Positions 13,223-25,990 of a stretch of DNA of 64,000 nucleotides are shown here, piece after piece. The position numbers and the translations under genes are program-made. Under the pieces are notes generated by a model. The model did no database searches. It was given only the letters and a program-made list of their open reading frames with translations, and was not told where the DNA came from. This stretch comes from Pithys albifrons albifrons. Lineage: Eukaryota; Chordata; Aves; Passeriformes; Thamnophilidae. Every line of letters begins with the position of its first letter. The stretch's first letter is position 1. Location of the stretch: NCBI RefSeq assembly GCF_047495875.1, contig NC_092459.1, positions 96,257,560 through 96,321,559 on the forward strand. The letters are read 5' to 3'.

Positions 13223-16200
13223 CTTTGAAAATAACCAAGAAAAACAACATAAGGTCAGAGGCACACACACATACACATTCCTGCCAAGGTGCTATCCTGT
13301 AAAGTGATGCTAACCAAAATGTATTAAAATAAACATTAAAAATACAGCTCTTGAGAAGATGCTCAGTGACAGTGAAAGTCACAGGATGTACTAAGTGTAA
13401 AAGAACTTTAGCAAAGATATCTTCTGTCTTGATCCATGAGGTTTTTGTGTTGTTTGGGGGTTTTAGTGGGGGTTTATTGGTTGGTTGGTTGGTTTGGTTG
13501 GTTGAGTTTTTTTTCAGATGTAGTGCATGCAACCAAAGTTCACTGAGGGGTGGAAGAGGAATCCACTTTGTCACCTCTCTTCAGGGTTCCGTGACAGAAA
13601 CCACAGTGACTCACAAGCACTGTGTAGGTCTCTGACATACTTTTTTAAAGCTGTGCAACTTAGCACATCCTAAAGAGTCAGTTGAATTTGCCTTAGTCTA
13701 ACAAGGCCAATGTAATATAACCACAAAAAGCTGTACAAATGACTTGCTTTGTAATATTGTCTTCCATAAAATAAGAAAATAAGTCTTCCATCTTTCCACC
13801 AAATCTGTCCAGGCACGACAGCAATAATACCAGCTTATTCTACACTCTCCCTCTGGCACAGCCACACATTAGGGTTTTTTCCCCCACAAAGAATTCCCAT
13901 TAATAGCAAATACAACAATGACATGTAAGGTATGAAGAATATCATCCATAGCAACCCATTTTACATTTCTGCTGAAATGTTTTTGCCAATTCAATCACCA
14001 TGATGTCAAGGGTCCAGAGAAAGTGTAGGCTATATATGCTTGTGAAACAACTACATATATTATTAAGGTAATCATCAGTACAAGAAAAATTATAAAGTTC
14101 TACCCTTCCCATTTCAGGTGCTCAGGAAATACAGCCCTCAATTTATTGACCCATGAGAAGTCAAATATTGTAACAGTTACACCAGACTAAATTAGTGCTC
14201 TAAGTCAAAAGAGAGAAGCATATACAATTTGTAAAAGGTTGGGATTTACTTAGACATATTTCCAGGGAAAAAAAATAAAACCAGAAAACTCCCTATCTAC
14301 CAATAAGTGTCTTCACCTACCACATATTTATAAAAGTATCAAAAAGGCTGTTCTTTGATACAGCCATTATTCACTAATTCGCCTTTAAATAGAAGAGAAA
14401 AATTAATTCATCTTAACTGTTATTATATTAGCCTGCTGGAATGTTGTCGATGAAACACCTTGCAAAATGCAGACTTCTGTTTTCCTAACCTTACTAAAGC
14501 CACATTTCTTAATAAATTGTCCACTGCTCTTTTCAATATTTTGTTTGCTTGTAAACATGCTAGTTTTGTTAGATAATAATTGTGAAGGAAGGCTCAGCTA
14601 AGTAGCAAAATATTTAGGAACTGGATTTACCCAGTTCCTGGATAAACAATAATTGGATAATCCAGGTTTTTGTTTATTTTAGTTATCTAAAACCAACACC
14701 CCCACATTGTCTTTATACCCAAAGGTGTCATGACTTTAAGAAGGAAAGCGACCTTGATGCACATCACTTTGAAAACTGGAAAAAGCAAATGTGAATTGTG
14801 ACTTATTATTAAAAGAGAAATATTAAGAGAGAGAAAAGAGGGAAGGAAAAAGGAAAAAAAAACAGGAAAAAAAAAACCAGAAAAAAGAAAAAGCCCCAAA
14901 CTAGTGCTAACATAGATGAAATAGACAGAAGCACTACTCCTGACTCAGAGCACGATTTTCCATTCCAGCCATGATTATAGAGAGAAGCCATTGTTCTTTG
15001 TGAAGTTTTCAACTTCTGGAAACCTGCAGTCCCACAGAGCCAATTCCTGCCTACATATATTTCAGTGGTGGGGTTGGAAAGAAAAAAAGCAAATAACACA
15101 AATCTGCTCAGTCAGCTTTCAAAGATAAAAATATTCTAGAGAATCTCACATGGCTGCACTGCTGATCCCCACCCATTAACTGGAGCACTTGCGAACGGGA
15201 ACACCTGCACCAGTTCAAATCAGATGAACGGTATCTTAAGGCAAATCCCCCTTTCAGTCTAATTCCTAATGTAAAACATCTGAATGGATATAAAGTAATA
15301 GGATATGATTTCAGTCACTTACATAAATAAAGTTGAAAACTATATGTGCTACCCACTTCACAACCAGGCAATTCCTGCTGATCCTTTTGCATGTAAAAGG
15401 TCTCATCTCATTTCTTGCCCACTGCCAATGTCTCCTGGTCATCTAACTTCCAGTTACTCCAGTTCACATTACATAGATATAAGCTGCCTATAATGATTAT
15501 TCATACATGCTAAGCTACTACTCATATTCTTATCCTATTCCATTGTGAAGGGTTATCATCACATACAGTTTCCTGTATTGTGCTAAGGCTTCCATACAGG
15601 CTATGCACAGGCTTACTGAAAGCAATTACATTAACTGATGACTACATGCAGCAAGAGAGGAAGCATGAGGAAAGAATGAAATTCAGGGGCAAGAACTCTG
15701 CTCACTTACTGCCTAAAGGAAAAGTAAATTTAAACAGTGGAGTACAAATGTCAGTGCTTTCTCACTATTCTCTTGCTTTTTTTCAATATTTCAAATATGC
15801 AGTGACTTAAAAGTACGCCTACATATATCTCTACTACACATCTTAGAAGAACATTAGGGCTTCAAATAAATCTGTAAAATGACCTGACTTTCCTTCTCTT
15901 TGTAGTAAAGTGTATTCTTTCCCAGATTCATGTAAGAAAACTTGGTATTTGAAATTGATGAAGAAAATTCTTGGTGTTTCTCTTCTTATCCACATATATT
16001 TTGTAACACTTGTCAAAGGCCTTTGGATCGTTGCATCACTAGCAGAGTAACTTCTAACAGAAACATCCTGCTATTCTCTTACATGGGTACATGCCTAACA
16101 GAAATGTCACAGGATGTAATGGGATACTATGCAGCAACACTCCCAGCTTCTTTCCTAAGCACCTTCACACATCCAGAACACATAAAATTCAGCAAGAAAA

Positions 16201-18467
16201 CATATTAGCATGGCATGTCCAAAACACATGCGTCTGCATTTTGCCAGTAAAAAAAATACCTTGTTAAACTTCCAAACATTCTACTGGTAAAATGAGCAGC
16301 TCGTTCTGGCTGATCTTCCTAGTTGCTTTGGTGGCAGTGCAAAAACTTTGTTAGAAAGCAACCTAGTTCCATGAAATTCCTCTGCTGTGATAATGGAGTT
16401 TAAAAGATCTCACAAATGACATGTAACAGGGACAATTCCCCATCAGGGACTGTAAAATGTAGGACAACTGGTAAGTCAAACTCCATATGCCAATCTGAAG
16501 GACTCACTAAACCAATATAATAAAAGGTAATACATCTTAGGTTGCTGGTAAATGACTTCTCTTTTGTAATATGCCTTCTGAGTCGAATTTCAGTGGCTGT
16601 TCTTGTGCAACCACTGTTGCACCACAACTGGAGCTTCACTCATTTTATGAAGAAGCAAAAAATTACACACTTTTTTTCTGTGAACAGTGGAAAAAAAAAA
16701 AGTATATGAACAGTGGCATATCATTCTAACCACTGGAATAACTGTTGTTCAATTTCAGTTTTCAGGCCTGGGCTTTACCATTTTCATTTCTACATATTGA
16801 ATAACAGCAATCTCACAAGGCAGAAGAATGAAGTCATCTATTACAAAAATTGAGTAAAAACATTTAAATTTTAAAGTGATCTATAAAAATTACTGAACAG
16901 TACACTGTGTAGTTATTGACACAGTAGCAATTGGAAGTTAATCTTTTACACTAGTCCATGGATTTATCAGTCATCAGTAGAGTCTGGTTTCTTCACATCA
17001 CTTAATCATTTGAAACTAAGGACATAACATTTCATTGTTTTAGGCTTCATGCATCAAAAGCCCATCCCACTGACAAAGGAGTTTCACAGAACTCACTCAA
17101 CACATCACTGCAATGGGTGGCTTGGAAATTAGCAGGACATTTCTTCTTCAAGTTAGGCGTGTGCTCTGCTTAGCCAGACTCTGATAAGCCCACATGTGTG
17201 TGGACATGAATTCATGGCACAGGACAACACCAGGAATGGAGTCTCTAACATTCAATATTCAACCATTATTTAGAAAATATGGACTATAAAAGCCAAAGCT
17301 TCAGAGGCACCTTTAAACAAACCACCGTCTGAGCTGATCTAACTTCAACTCAAACTAAAGTCATTTTGCTTTGCAAATCTCATTGATTTCCCCTTCATAG
17401 CCACAAATTCCACAGTTGATTTTTTAAAAGGTAGTTATCATTGCATAAAACAGACTATAATTTGACATTACAATTTTAGATATTTCTATTTTTTCTGATG
17501 ATTTTCATACCACTAGACAAGTTACAATTTCCCAGCAGCATGCAAAAGAAGTATCAAGAATACCTCAGAGCATACCACTAACTTCATTCCAAGAATAAGT
17601 TATGAACAAAAATACAAAACCATTTGTGACATATACTCTGAAGAAGCATATTGTACTTCTTGTATGCTTTACTTTTAAAGAGGATGTGCATAACACAGTA
17701 AGAAAGAGTAGGAGCCTCTGCATTTTGTGATAGATGAAGGGAACCTTTTTTGCTGGATCTGGGCAGTGTTTTTCAAAAAACAGGTTTTTCATTACAGTAA
17801 GGCCCAGTCAAGCCAAAAGGTTACTTATTACAGCAGTATTTTCTAAAACTGCAACATGTAGGCAAATAGGAGAGAGAACACACTCAGCCACCTCTATTTT
17901 GTGAACACCTAGTGAAACTTCACTAGCCATTTGAATAGTGGAATCATTTGTTAAAGTAGCAACTAATCTCTTGGTCAGGAACGTTCCCCAGATCTTCCAG
18001 GAAAAACTATGACCTCTTTTCTATGGCTCTGCAATACTCATTTTGGCAGCTTTCCTTGTTTGTTTTCAAGACATAAACTTGTGTTGGAGGATTCCTAATT
18101 TTAGATAATTTATTTTCCATCATGAAAGCAGTAATAGCACAACCCTCTGACAACAAAATTTTCTAGCAGTTTTTAGAAGGAATGTCACTTAGAAATACAA
18201 ATTTCTATTTTTGAGAATAGCCATGCACATTATATATGAATAGTTCCCACTGAAAGCAATTGGACTATCAACTGAGTTAATGCCACTGAAACTGAAGCTA
18301 CTTGTCTTGACATCTGTGAAGATCCCAACCTAAATACAGCTTTAAAAACGTCACAGTTTCTCACTGCACCCTTTAAAAGTTTAACTAGCTTGCTAATAAT
18401 GACTGTGACTACAACGATCAATTTTTTTAAGAGCACCAGGAAAGTAAACACCTTCAATACTACTTAC
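13223..18467 (-). other. USH2A: USH2A intron 2
   Basis: A 5.2-kb AT-rich intron with a GTAAGTA donor beside exon 2 and a TTTTCAAAG acceptor at exon 3. It contains a GT-rich low-complexity stretch (about 13440-13515, repeated GGTT), a CA-rich patch at 13260-13279, A-rich runs near 14830-14890, and a perfect 9-bp hairpin at 14616-14639. I recognise no other exon, RNA gene or transposon in it; open frames here lack splice context and family motifs. Confidence 0.85.
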
Positions 18468-18952
18468 ATTACACCTTCTTGCTCAAGTTTCAACCATACA
18501 GTTAACGTAAATGAAGCTGCAAGCCTTGGAAAACGGGGAGTAGAAAAGCAATCCTTGTGATTATGAAAAATAAAACTGGAAGTATTGCTGAAGGACCCTG
18601 GATGCAAGTCCCTTTTGTCCTCTGTGATACAGGTACCAAGGCCTTCTGAAAGAAGTGATTTGTAGGACGAAGGTGAAGACCTATATGGGCATTCCTGAAC
18701 ACAAAACCTCTGGGTGCACGATATAATACTTTGAACAGTTACTGAGCTATGACAAAAAGTACTTCGGTCTGGCAGCCCACAGGTGGCTTGAGTTGGCACG
18801 ACTGACACGTTTTTGAAAGCTCCCACGTTTTCAAGCCTAGGGAAATGTCCCTGAGAGCTGACCAACACAAAGGAGTCATAATAAGTTAGGATTAATGTTT
18901 CAATAGCATGAAACAAGAAACGACACCTCAAGGAAAGAGCCCAGCAATTCAT
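18468..18952 (-). CDS. USH2A: USH2A coding exon 2 (start codon; usherin residues 1-162)
   Basis: This exon encodes the N-terminus of usherin, a very large extracellular-matrix and membrane protein of photoreceptors and inner-ear hair cells, where it forms ankle links and the periciliary complex. The frame opens with MNCWALSL and a hydrophobic stretch (about residues 8-32) that fits a signal peptide. It then carries the family-typical FPRLENVGAFK, VVPTQATCGLPDRSTFCHSS and CTQRFCVQECPYRSS segments with their regular cysteines, and ends in FTLTVWLKLEQEGV. It stops inside the Met-162 codon at a consensus donor (AT|GTAAGTA). The coding length of 485 bases and the split-codon phase equal human exon 2 (c.1-485). 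The start was chosen because it aligns with the human start. A possible acceptor (TTAATCAG) lies 19 bases upstream at 18972-18973, with a weak pyrimidine tract. No frameshift or internal stop is seen. Confidence 0.96.
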
Positions 18953-19299
18953 GTTTACAAAAAAGCTCCTCCTGATTAAAGCATCCGTAAATAAATAATG
19001 ATGTCCATGTCGGTAGCAATGTCCTCAGGTGGTGTGCTTTAAGAGTTTATGTAGCATTTCATCCTCAAAACGCTCGTGCAAGGGCTCAGTTGCAAGGGAT
19101 ATCTATGTCTTCTGGCCAGCGAAACGCACGTGGGACCTGCAAACCACAGAAAACACACACAGTCCGCAGAAGGAACACGCTCTTTTGCACCAACAGAGGT
19201 GATGCCCTACTGGGGATTGCAGGGGTTTGAAAACGAATACTTCTTCCAAACTGCGGCCAGCAGGCCCACCTGGCCGCCTTTGCTGGCTGGGGCTGAGCC

Positions 19300-20070
19300 A
19301 TCCCTAAGCAAGCCTCGGGATCAGCCCCCCCGAGGGCGCGCACGCTGCTCACGGCCGGGCGCGGTTTATCCCGGATCTGCCGCGTCACACGGGGCCGACC
19401 CCGGGCTTTGAGTGTCACGGTGCGGGGCACGGAGCGCAGCGGGACGCGCCACTGCGGCCTCCCAAAGTCTTTGCTGAGGTTTGGAGCGAGTTGTTCGGCT
19501 CTCACGCCTGCAGCCCCCCCCGGCGCTTACCTCAGCCCCGCACCGCTCCTCGGGAGCTGCCCCGGGTGCCGTCCCCACCGCGCTCCTTCGGGACACCCCT
19601 GACCCCGGGCAGCCCCAGCGGGCGGTGTCACCTATCGCCCCTCGTGCCTTACCCCGCCGCCCACCTCACGCCGGCTGCTCCTCTCAGCGCTCGGCAAAGC
19701 TGATTACAAAACCACGTCCCCCATCTGTCCCGTGTGGAGCTTTTCTAACAGCGAGCGCGGGGGCGGGTCGGGCCGGGCCGGGCCGGGCCGGGGCAGACGG
19801 CGCACGGTGAGCGGATGCAGCGCCGCTCCCGAGCCCGGCAGCGGACGATGAGCGGATGTAGCGCTGCTCCCCAGCCAGGCAGCGGAGCGGAGCGGAGCGG
19901 GTCGGGTCGGGACGGGCCGGCGGCGCCCGGCGCTCCCCCACGGCGGCAGCAGCAACGCCGTCGCTCGGCAACGCCGCGGCCCCGCCCCGCGTTAAAGCGG
20001 CCGCGGCTGCAGCGGCATCCCGGGACACCTCCCGGGAAGGGGAACGCTGAGAGGGGATGTCTTTGGCATG
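19300..20070. promoter_or_regulatory. USH2A: CpG island, probable USH2A promoter
   Basis: About 770 bases are GC-rich and full of CpG, in sharp contrast to the AT-rich surroundings. The island begins roughly 350 bases upstream of the USH2A start codon. It contains GC-box-like GGGGCGGGTCGGG, a fourfold CGGGC run (19769-19790), a fourfold AGCGG run (19881-19900) and a 41-bp imperfect tandem duplication (19809-19849, 19850-19890). The sequence GTCGCTCGGCAAC at 19960-19972 resembles an RFX X-box with one good half (GGCAAC). Position and composition suggest the USH2A promoter; a divergent transcript on the plus strand is possible but unproven. Confidence 0.7.
19531..19750 (-). other. USH2A: Candidate non-coding exon 1 of USH2A (5' limit uncertain)
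   Basis: Human USH2A has a non-coding first exon. On the minus strand, the island contains a strong donor, CTGAG|GTAAGCG, with the exon ending at 19531. An alternative donor GGG|GTAAGG lies near 19650. No transcription start can be fixed from sequence; 19750 is only a guess inside the GC-box region. Splicing to the possible acceptor at 18972-18973 would give a 5'UTR joined 19 bases before the start codon. Confidence 0.35.
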
Positions 20071-22739
20071 CTGGAACGAGGGTGAGGGTTTGGAGTCGTA
20101 AGAGCGCGGAACGGGCCGTTCTGTGCTTTTCCCATCAAAATAAGCGCAATAAAGAAGCACCGGCGGGACCTTCAGGCTCGTTGTCGCGACCCGCGTTTGT
20201 CGCTTTGGCGGAGCTGCGCAGAGCAGCACAAACGAGCTGCGGAGCTGCCCTCAGTGAGCTACAGCGGGATGTTTACGTGTGTTTCTGGACAGAGAAACAC
20301 CAATTAATATGTCCCTTGAGGGTATATGAAGCATCTATAAATTTTATCTTTATTATGGAAGTTGCATGTGCGGCAACCTGGCCGGTATCTTTCCCTGTAA
20401 TTTTGTTGAAGTTGCCTCCAGTAACTTGTCACCTTTGCATGTTTGGACTTTTACTGGATACATAGTGACAAAATTCTTTGGCAACATATACAACTGCTAA
20501 GAAATCTTCTCTGTCATGACTCAATGCATTTTAACAAGCCCTTCATCCCATATCAAACAAGCTCCTTGACCATTCCTGGAACGTCTCTGCTTTAATACAG
20601 ATCTTTTTCCTACAGTCATAAAAGATAAATAGTAATTCCTGGTGAAGTGTTATCAGTCACTTTGCAGTGTTTTCATGTTTCAGTAGTCATTCAGCAGAAT
20701 GCTGTCAGAATTACATGCCCTAAAGTATTCAAATGTAAAGAACTTTGTTTACCACTGAAGGGCTGAGAGGGAACATTTGTCTGAGGCACGGGGCAACCAC
20801 TCAGCCCATAAAGCATTCCTAGATAAATACAGTAAGACCGTGTGCTACAATTAACAGTGCCATGATCAGAGCTTTTACACACCAATACCAAACGAGTTCT
20901 TACAGAACACAATGGAGAGAGAACAGACAAAAAAGAACATTGTAATAAAACCTCAGATATCAGCTACCATCTCAGGACATCAGAGGATGGGAACAGCTAT
21001 AAGTCATGTTGCATGCAGCTGACAGAGGTGCGAACTTGCCAAGTGGCCAAGGACACTAGACTGACTTGTGTGCATTTCTTGGCATTCCTGAAACATTAAA
21101 AAAAAAAATTGGGTTTTGCTCTGTCCCACCCCTTTCCAGCAATTGGCCAGGCTTGTTCCAAGATTCCTTGAAGATCTAACAGTTGTCCAAAAGGAAACCC
21201 AAGGTACATGCAACACAAAATGCACTTTCTGTTATATTCTGCAAATACTTGACCACCTCATCACCTCACAAGTAGACTAGCATCCTTCAATAGTGCATAG
21301 TTTTGAAAATGGCCCTGTCTTATGTTTCCCCCTCTATTCCCAAAAATAAACACCAGAGATAAAAATTTTCCTTTTTGCATGTTTCATCCAAATACACAAG
21401 ACAAACCTTGCAAAACCATATTGCAGGCCAATAACACAATTAGACAGGTCAAGGATCCTTTGTTCATCAGAAGTACAATGAATAAACTACCTGAAGGAGG
21501 TTAAAATATGAGAAAACATCCAAAGGGAAACCTGAGAGCGATTCTATAGGAAATATGGATCCTGTTCACAGGGGTGTTTTGAAGGCTCTTTGATGTATAT
21601 GTACGAAAACAGAGAACTCTACCAGATAAGAATATGTGCTAGTGTTATGCAATGAATTCTCATGAAGAGTTCATTATGACCATTTAACTATTAGAATTGG
21701 GGCACAAGGAAAGTGAATTAAGCTCAGTGCTTCAAGCTTTTAGTTACAAGTATTCATCTCACCAGAAAAGACAGCCATCATGAGCCACTGGGGTGTACTA
21801 AGAAACACCAATGTCATTGGAGAATCTGACCCGCATCAGAAAGTTGTGACATAACTTGGTCCTAATGATTCAATACTCTATCCACAGCAGATCGCGTTAT
21901 CCAAAAAAAAGCTTTCCATAGTAGCAGCTTTCTTAACCCTTGGATAGCAGTCTCAGGGCATACTGAGGCTCTAGGAGGTCAGGGCAGGTTGCTAAGGAAC
22001 AGAAACCATAAAGCTTAGTTTGTTTTACAGCAGTCTGTGCCTTGACTAAAACATTTTGAAGACCACATGTCTAAAATTTGAGTGATCTGAAAGAAAAATT
22101 TTACATGAGAAGTCATCTTTCTACAATCAAGTTATAAGCTTTCAAAAAAATATGTATTTGCACATCCTCAGTGATCATCTTATTGAGATGGTAAAACCAC
22201 AGGGGCTAATTAATGCTTGCCTTGTATGCAAACTAACACAACCATTGCCAAAATTCAGTGATCATCTGGTAGGATGGAGAAGGAAAAAAATAAAGAATGA
22301 ATACACTTACTCAGAACTCCATTACATAGCTATTGTGCATAAACAGTGCACAGTTGCATGTATGTATTTTATACTCCCATAATACAATGCCAAGTTAAAA
22401 TACCTCCCTAGAATTCCTGGAATGATTGAGGTAGAATTTCGGGTAGTCCATTTCTCTCCAAAAACACCATGGATGTTCTGCACCACCAAAACTGCTTTTA
22501 AACAATATTTTTATTAGTAGTGAGCAAAGTCTTGGCAACTAATTTGTTAATCAATTTTGCCTTGTCTCATGTTCATAAAGAGTCCTGAAAAAAATGCAGA
22601 ATTTTGAAGTCTATTGTAAGCTTGTGTGGGTATGCATTTACAATATCTGGAATGGAGAAAGTCCTGACAGAAATGGATTTGTGAAGAAAATCAACAAGCC
22701 GCCGATAATGCTTTAACAACTGATGTTTTTAATGTTGTT
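20071..22739. other. Intergenic, no feature recognised
   Basis: After the CpG island the sequence returns to AT-rich DNA. A run of A at 21099-21108 and scattered short open frames are present, without splice context or family motifs. I recognise no gene or repeat. Confidence 0.6.
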
Positions 22740-23200
22740 TAACTGTGCCAAATGATTGTTAAAATGTCTTTTTGCAAAGTCACTGCTTCTCCTTCCCAGA
22801 ATAACTTGGGATACCCCGTTATCTCAGGGCTCTGGAGGAAGGTTGCAAAATGCATGTTACCTGAACCCCCCTCCTATTGAATGTAAATTTTTTTACTCCC
22901 ATTAGCCCAGAGACAAACCCCCTCTTGTTTCCTATTGGTGGGTTTTGGATCCTTCCAAGGTCCATATAAATCCCTGACCAGCAGCAATAGACTCTCTCTT
23001 CTCCTCCCTTTACGGTGGTCTCTGTGTGTCTTTCTCAGGGCCTCTCAGGGGACCACGTGGTCAGGGAAAGCGGGGAGCACATTTTCTCCTAGGTAACGGA
23101 ATAAGCTCCAGGACCAGGAGAATCACCATACCATTGCAGGTTGCATCCCTACAACAGACAGCCACCACAGACGCAGAAGGAACCCTGCAGAAACAAGCTT
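22740..23200 (+). mobile_element. Probable solo LTR, borders not resolved
   Basis: The block has an LTR-like promoter arrangement. CCTATTGGTGGG (a CCAAT-type box in inverse) at about 22931 and TCCATATAAATCCC (TATA at 22963-22970) are followed by a pyrimidine-rich leader and a GC-richer U5-like part with CGGAATAAGC near 23098. Its composition differs from both flanks. I could not find a convincing TG/CA border pair with a target duplication, so the ends are approximate and the class is unassigned. Confidence 0.45.
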
Positions 23201-25363
23201 GCTGTTGTATCATGTTCTGCAAACACCTTATACCAACATTAGCTTTTGTTTGTGCAGCATTGACTAGTTGCATGCTACTATTTTTGCTATTGTATGAAGT
23301 GACCTATGTAAACTAGCCCACACAACATGACTTTCAAAGATTAAACTCAAGTGTGCAATTCAAAATTCACTTTCAGTGAATATTAATAAAGATATAATTT
23401 TATGAGTGCTTTTCCTAGTAAAACTACACCATTTGAATATTTGCAGGAAATTAACATAAAAGATCCATTTGCATTGCTGAGTCAATATGTATTTCAAATT
23501 TAACTGTCTAGGAAAATTATTTTTTTCCAGTATTTTGCAAGGAATAATAAAACTACAATGCAAGTACATTTTAGTAGCTGGAGGGGAGTTGATCATGACA
23601 ACGCAGAAATAATTAACAACTTGTGTTTTAAAGGGGAGGAAATTGTGTATAAGGCAGTGAAATAAATATTGGAGTAAAATTTTCTGAAAGCACAGGAGGA
23701 GACGGCAGCAAGTATTTTATAGAGCTGTTAAGAACCTTTTAACAGCTTTACAAGTACAGTACATCACACGGCTTATTTTAGCACCAAAAACTTTCTTTGT
23801 TACTAGAAAGGCAGAAATGAAAGACTTTTAGGCAACAAGTTTTACAGGCTCCCTTCACATGAAAATTCTGAACTAGAATCTACATCTCCACATGGTAAAT
23901 CCAGTGAAACAAAACCGCTGCAAGGACTTCTTTACACATAATTTTTTTTTCAGTCACCATGAGAGGCTGTAATAATGGCCTTTCCTTCCTCCTATGCAGC
24001 TGGAGCACTTGGACTCTTATAGTCAACCCCTCCTCTCCTTACAGCATCTGTTATTTCCTCCACACCTCTTCCCACCCCAAGCCATCACATGCTTTCCCAC
24101 CAGTTCCCAGAACAGGATATGTCCAAGTAACATTTTCTGTTCTCTTTTATTAGCCCATTCTCTGAAAAAAATTAGGCAATGCATTCTCTGTCCTTCAAAC
24201 CTTTCAATATGTTATCTGTACTTAATTAATCAATTATCTGTTTTCATCAACACTCAACATCTTCTCCAGGCTCTCGGTCAAATCCCTGCCCCTACTCTTC
24301 AGTTTCCTTTAGACCTGCTATACTCCCCTATTTCATGGCTGCCAGCAGGAGCAGTGAGCAAGCAAAAATTCTGTGCAGAGACTTATACTTGAGAGACATT
24401 ACAAAAGACAATCATGATTTCAAGTTTTAGTCAGATTCATCAAAGATAACATTTCTTCTAAATATCTTGCCCTTACTTTCAAAGATGCTATGGGGACTGC
24501 ACCATAAGACATCATAATAATTTCTTTATATAAATGTTCAACTTCTGCTTTTCCTTTTGGAAAATTACTCTTTCATAGTTTTCCAAACACTTCACTTATA
24601 TTTATAATTTTTTTTCAAACCCCCTGTATTTGCATCCTTTGCCTTCAGTTTCTAAATTCACTTCGATTTTACAGCCACTCCTATTTCTTCTTGCAAATTG
24701 CTACAGTAAATTAACTAACATATTCATTCCCAAGGGTATGCTCCTTCCCCAGACATCTTCCTCCTATTTGCTCCTGTAAGGATCTGTTCACTTTCTTTTC
24801 AAACCAACCCTTCAGCAAGCATCAAGTTTCTCAAAACTTTAAATTCTACCCTCAGAATCCTTATTTCCTACCAGTTTCTTCTTCTGCTTGTCCGTGTATC
24901 CCTCTCCTTCACAACACAGACTCCTCATTAATTCTCTGACCTTTAGTTTTCCCTCTCTCTCCCTATTCACCTTCCCTTCCCTTTGAAAGCTTCCAGTTGA
25001 ACTTGCCTCAGCCCAAAGTTCTCCAAAGTTTGTGGTAAATGATTTTTCTTCTCAAAGACTGTCTTCTATGTGTGTGAGGCAGAGATCTTGAGAAAAACTT
25101 CAGAGCCATAAATTGGTTATTGCTGTGCTTTGCCCAGCTGCTGGGGTAGCAGACCCAGTATCGGTGAAGCAGGAGCTTTGCCATGTCCAGAGAAGAATCA
25201 CACTCCCCTTCTTTCCTGCGCAGGACACATTCCAGGTCTCCCCAAGCCAGGAGGAGCAATTAAACACTTCCTGCTTCACCCCTGAGGTCCCTGATGAGCA
25301 GCAAGAGCAGCACATAGAGGAGGTGCTGCGGCTGTCTCCCTGTTTGCTCCCCTCAATGGGGAA
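23201..25363. other. Intergenic, including a 1-kb pyrimidine-rich stretch
   Basis: Bases 23201-23940 are plain AT-rich DNA. From about 23950 to 25010 the plus strand is strongly enriched in C and T. Bases 25110-25363 are more GC-rich and open in several frames, but carry no motif that I recognise. Confidence 0.55.
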
Positions 25364-25368
25364 CCAAG

Positions 25369-25990
25369 TGTCAGAGACTGAAACGGTTAATGATTTATGC
25401 ATTCTAAGAAACTTTGCAGGCTTTTGACTTTTGCATTATACCCCTGATGGGCAGTTGGGGCCCATCCCTTCCTCCAGTGCTAAAAGTGTCAAGCCCTGAA
25501 GAGGCAAGAAGAGCCGTTACCTTGCCCTTCACATGAACCGGGTGGGCAGAATATTGGGGGTTCACAGCCCGGCTGGTGACACTACTTCGTGGAAAACAAC
25601 CCCCTGCCTCGGGGGAGGTGCAAAAGGCATGCTGAGGGTATATAAATGGACTGGTGACTTTGGGAATTTGGGTTCTGTTCCTCGCCCCCACCGCCTGCAG
25701 GACTGCTGAGATGCAGTGCTGGATCCCTGGGCGGTGACTATGTAAACCTTTTTCATTCTCATCTTTTCTCATCTCTTCTTTTTCCTTTCTGTCCTGGACT
25801 CTTCTCCTGTCCTTCCTCCACCTATGCATCTCCCCCCTCCCTGCCCCAAGGTTATTTCTATGTCACATTATATGGAATTGTTAAATAAACACCAATTACC
25901 TAGTGTCGTTTCACTTTAATCCACCCCAAAGGAAAGATTGATAACAACCTAGGTTACCCCCGTCCCCTTTCCCAGGAGTGGGTCGTAACA
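25369..25990 (+). mobile_element. Solo LTR (622 bp) with 5-bp target duplication CCAAG
   Basis: The element begins TGTCAGAGACTG and ends GGTCGTAACA, giving matched TGT...ACA ends. CCAAG lies immediately before it (25364-25368) and again immediately after (25991-25995). Inside are a TATA box (GGGTATATAAATGG, about 25638-25651), a long CT-rich leader and a polyadenylation signal (TTAAATAAAC, about 25881-25890), in the order expected for U3-R-U5 on the plus strand. No retroviral genes flank it, so it is a solo LTR left by recombination. The 5-bp duplication fits ERVL-type integration, but the family name is not assigned. Confidence 0.88.

Noticed and set aside
18230..18457. 75-residue minus-strand frame immediately downstream of USH2A exon 2
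   Set aside because: It lies after the GTAAGTA donor inside intron 2; it is chance reading.
19815..20465. 216-residue plus-strand open frame in the CpG island
   Set aside because: Arg/Pro/Ala-rich translation of GC-rich repeats that runs into AT-rich DNA with a change of character. No domain, and the overlapping frames on both strands are equally open.
25113..25427. 104-residue plus-strand frame next to the solo LTR
   Set aside because: It reads across the target duplication into the LTR, has no recognised motif, and the opposite strand is also open.
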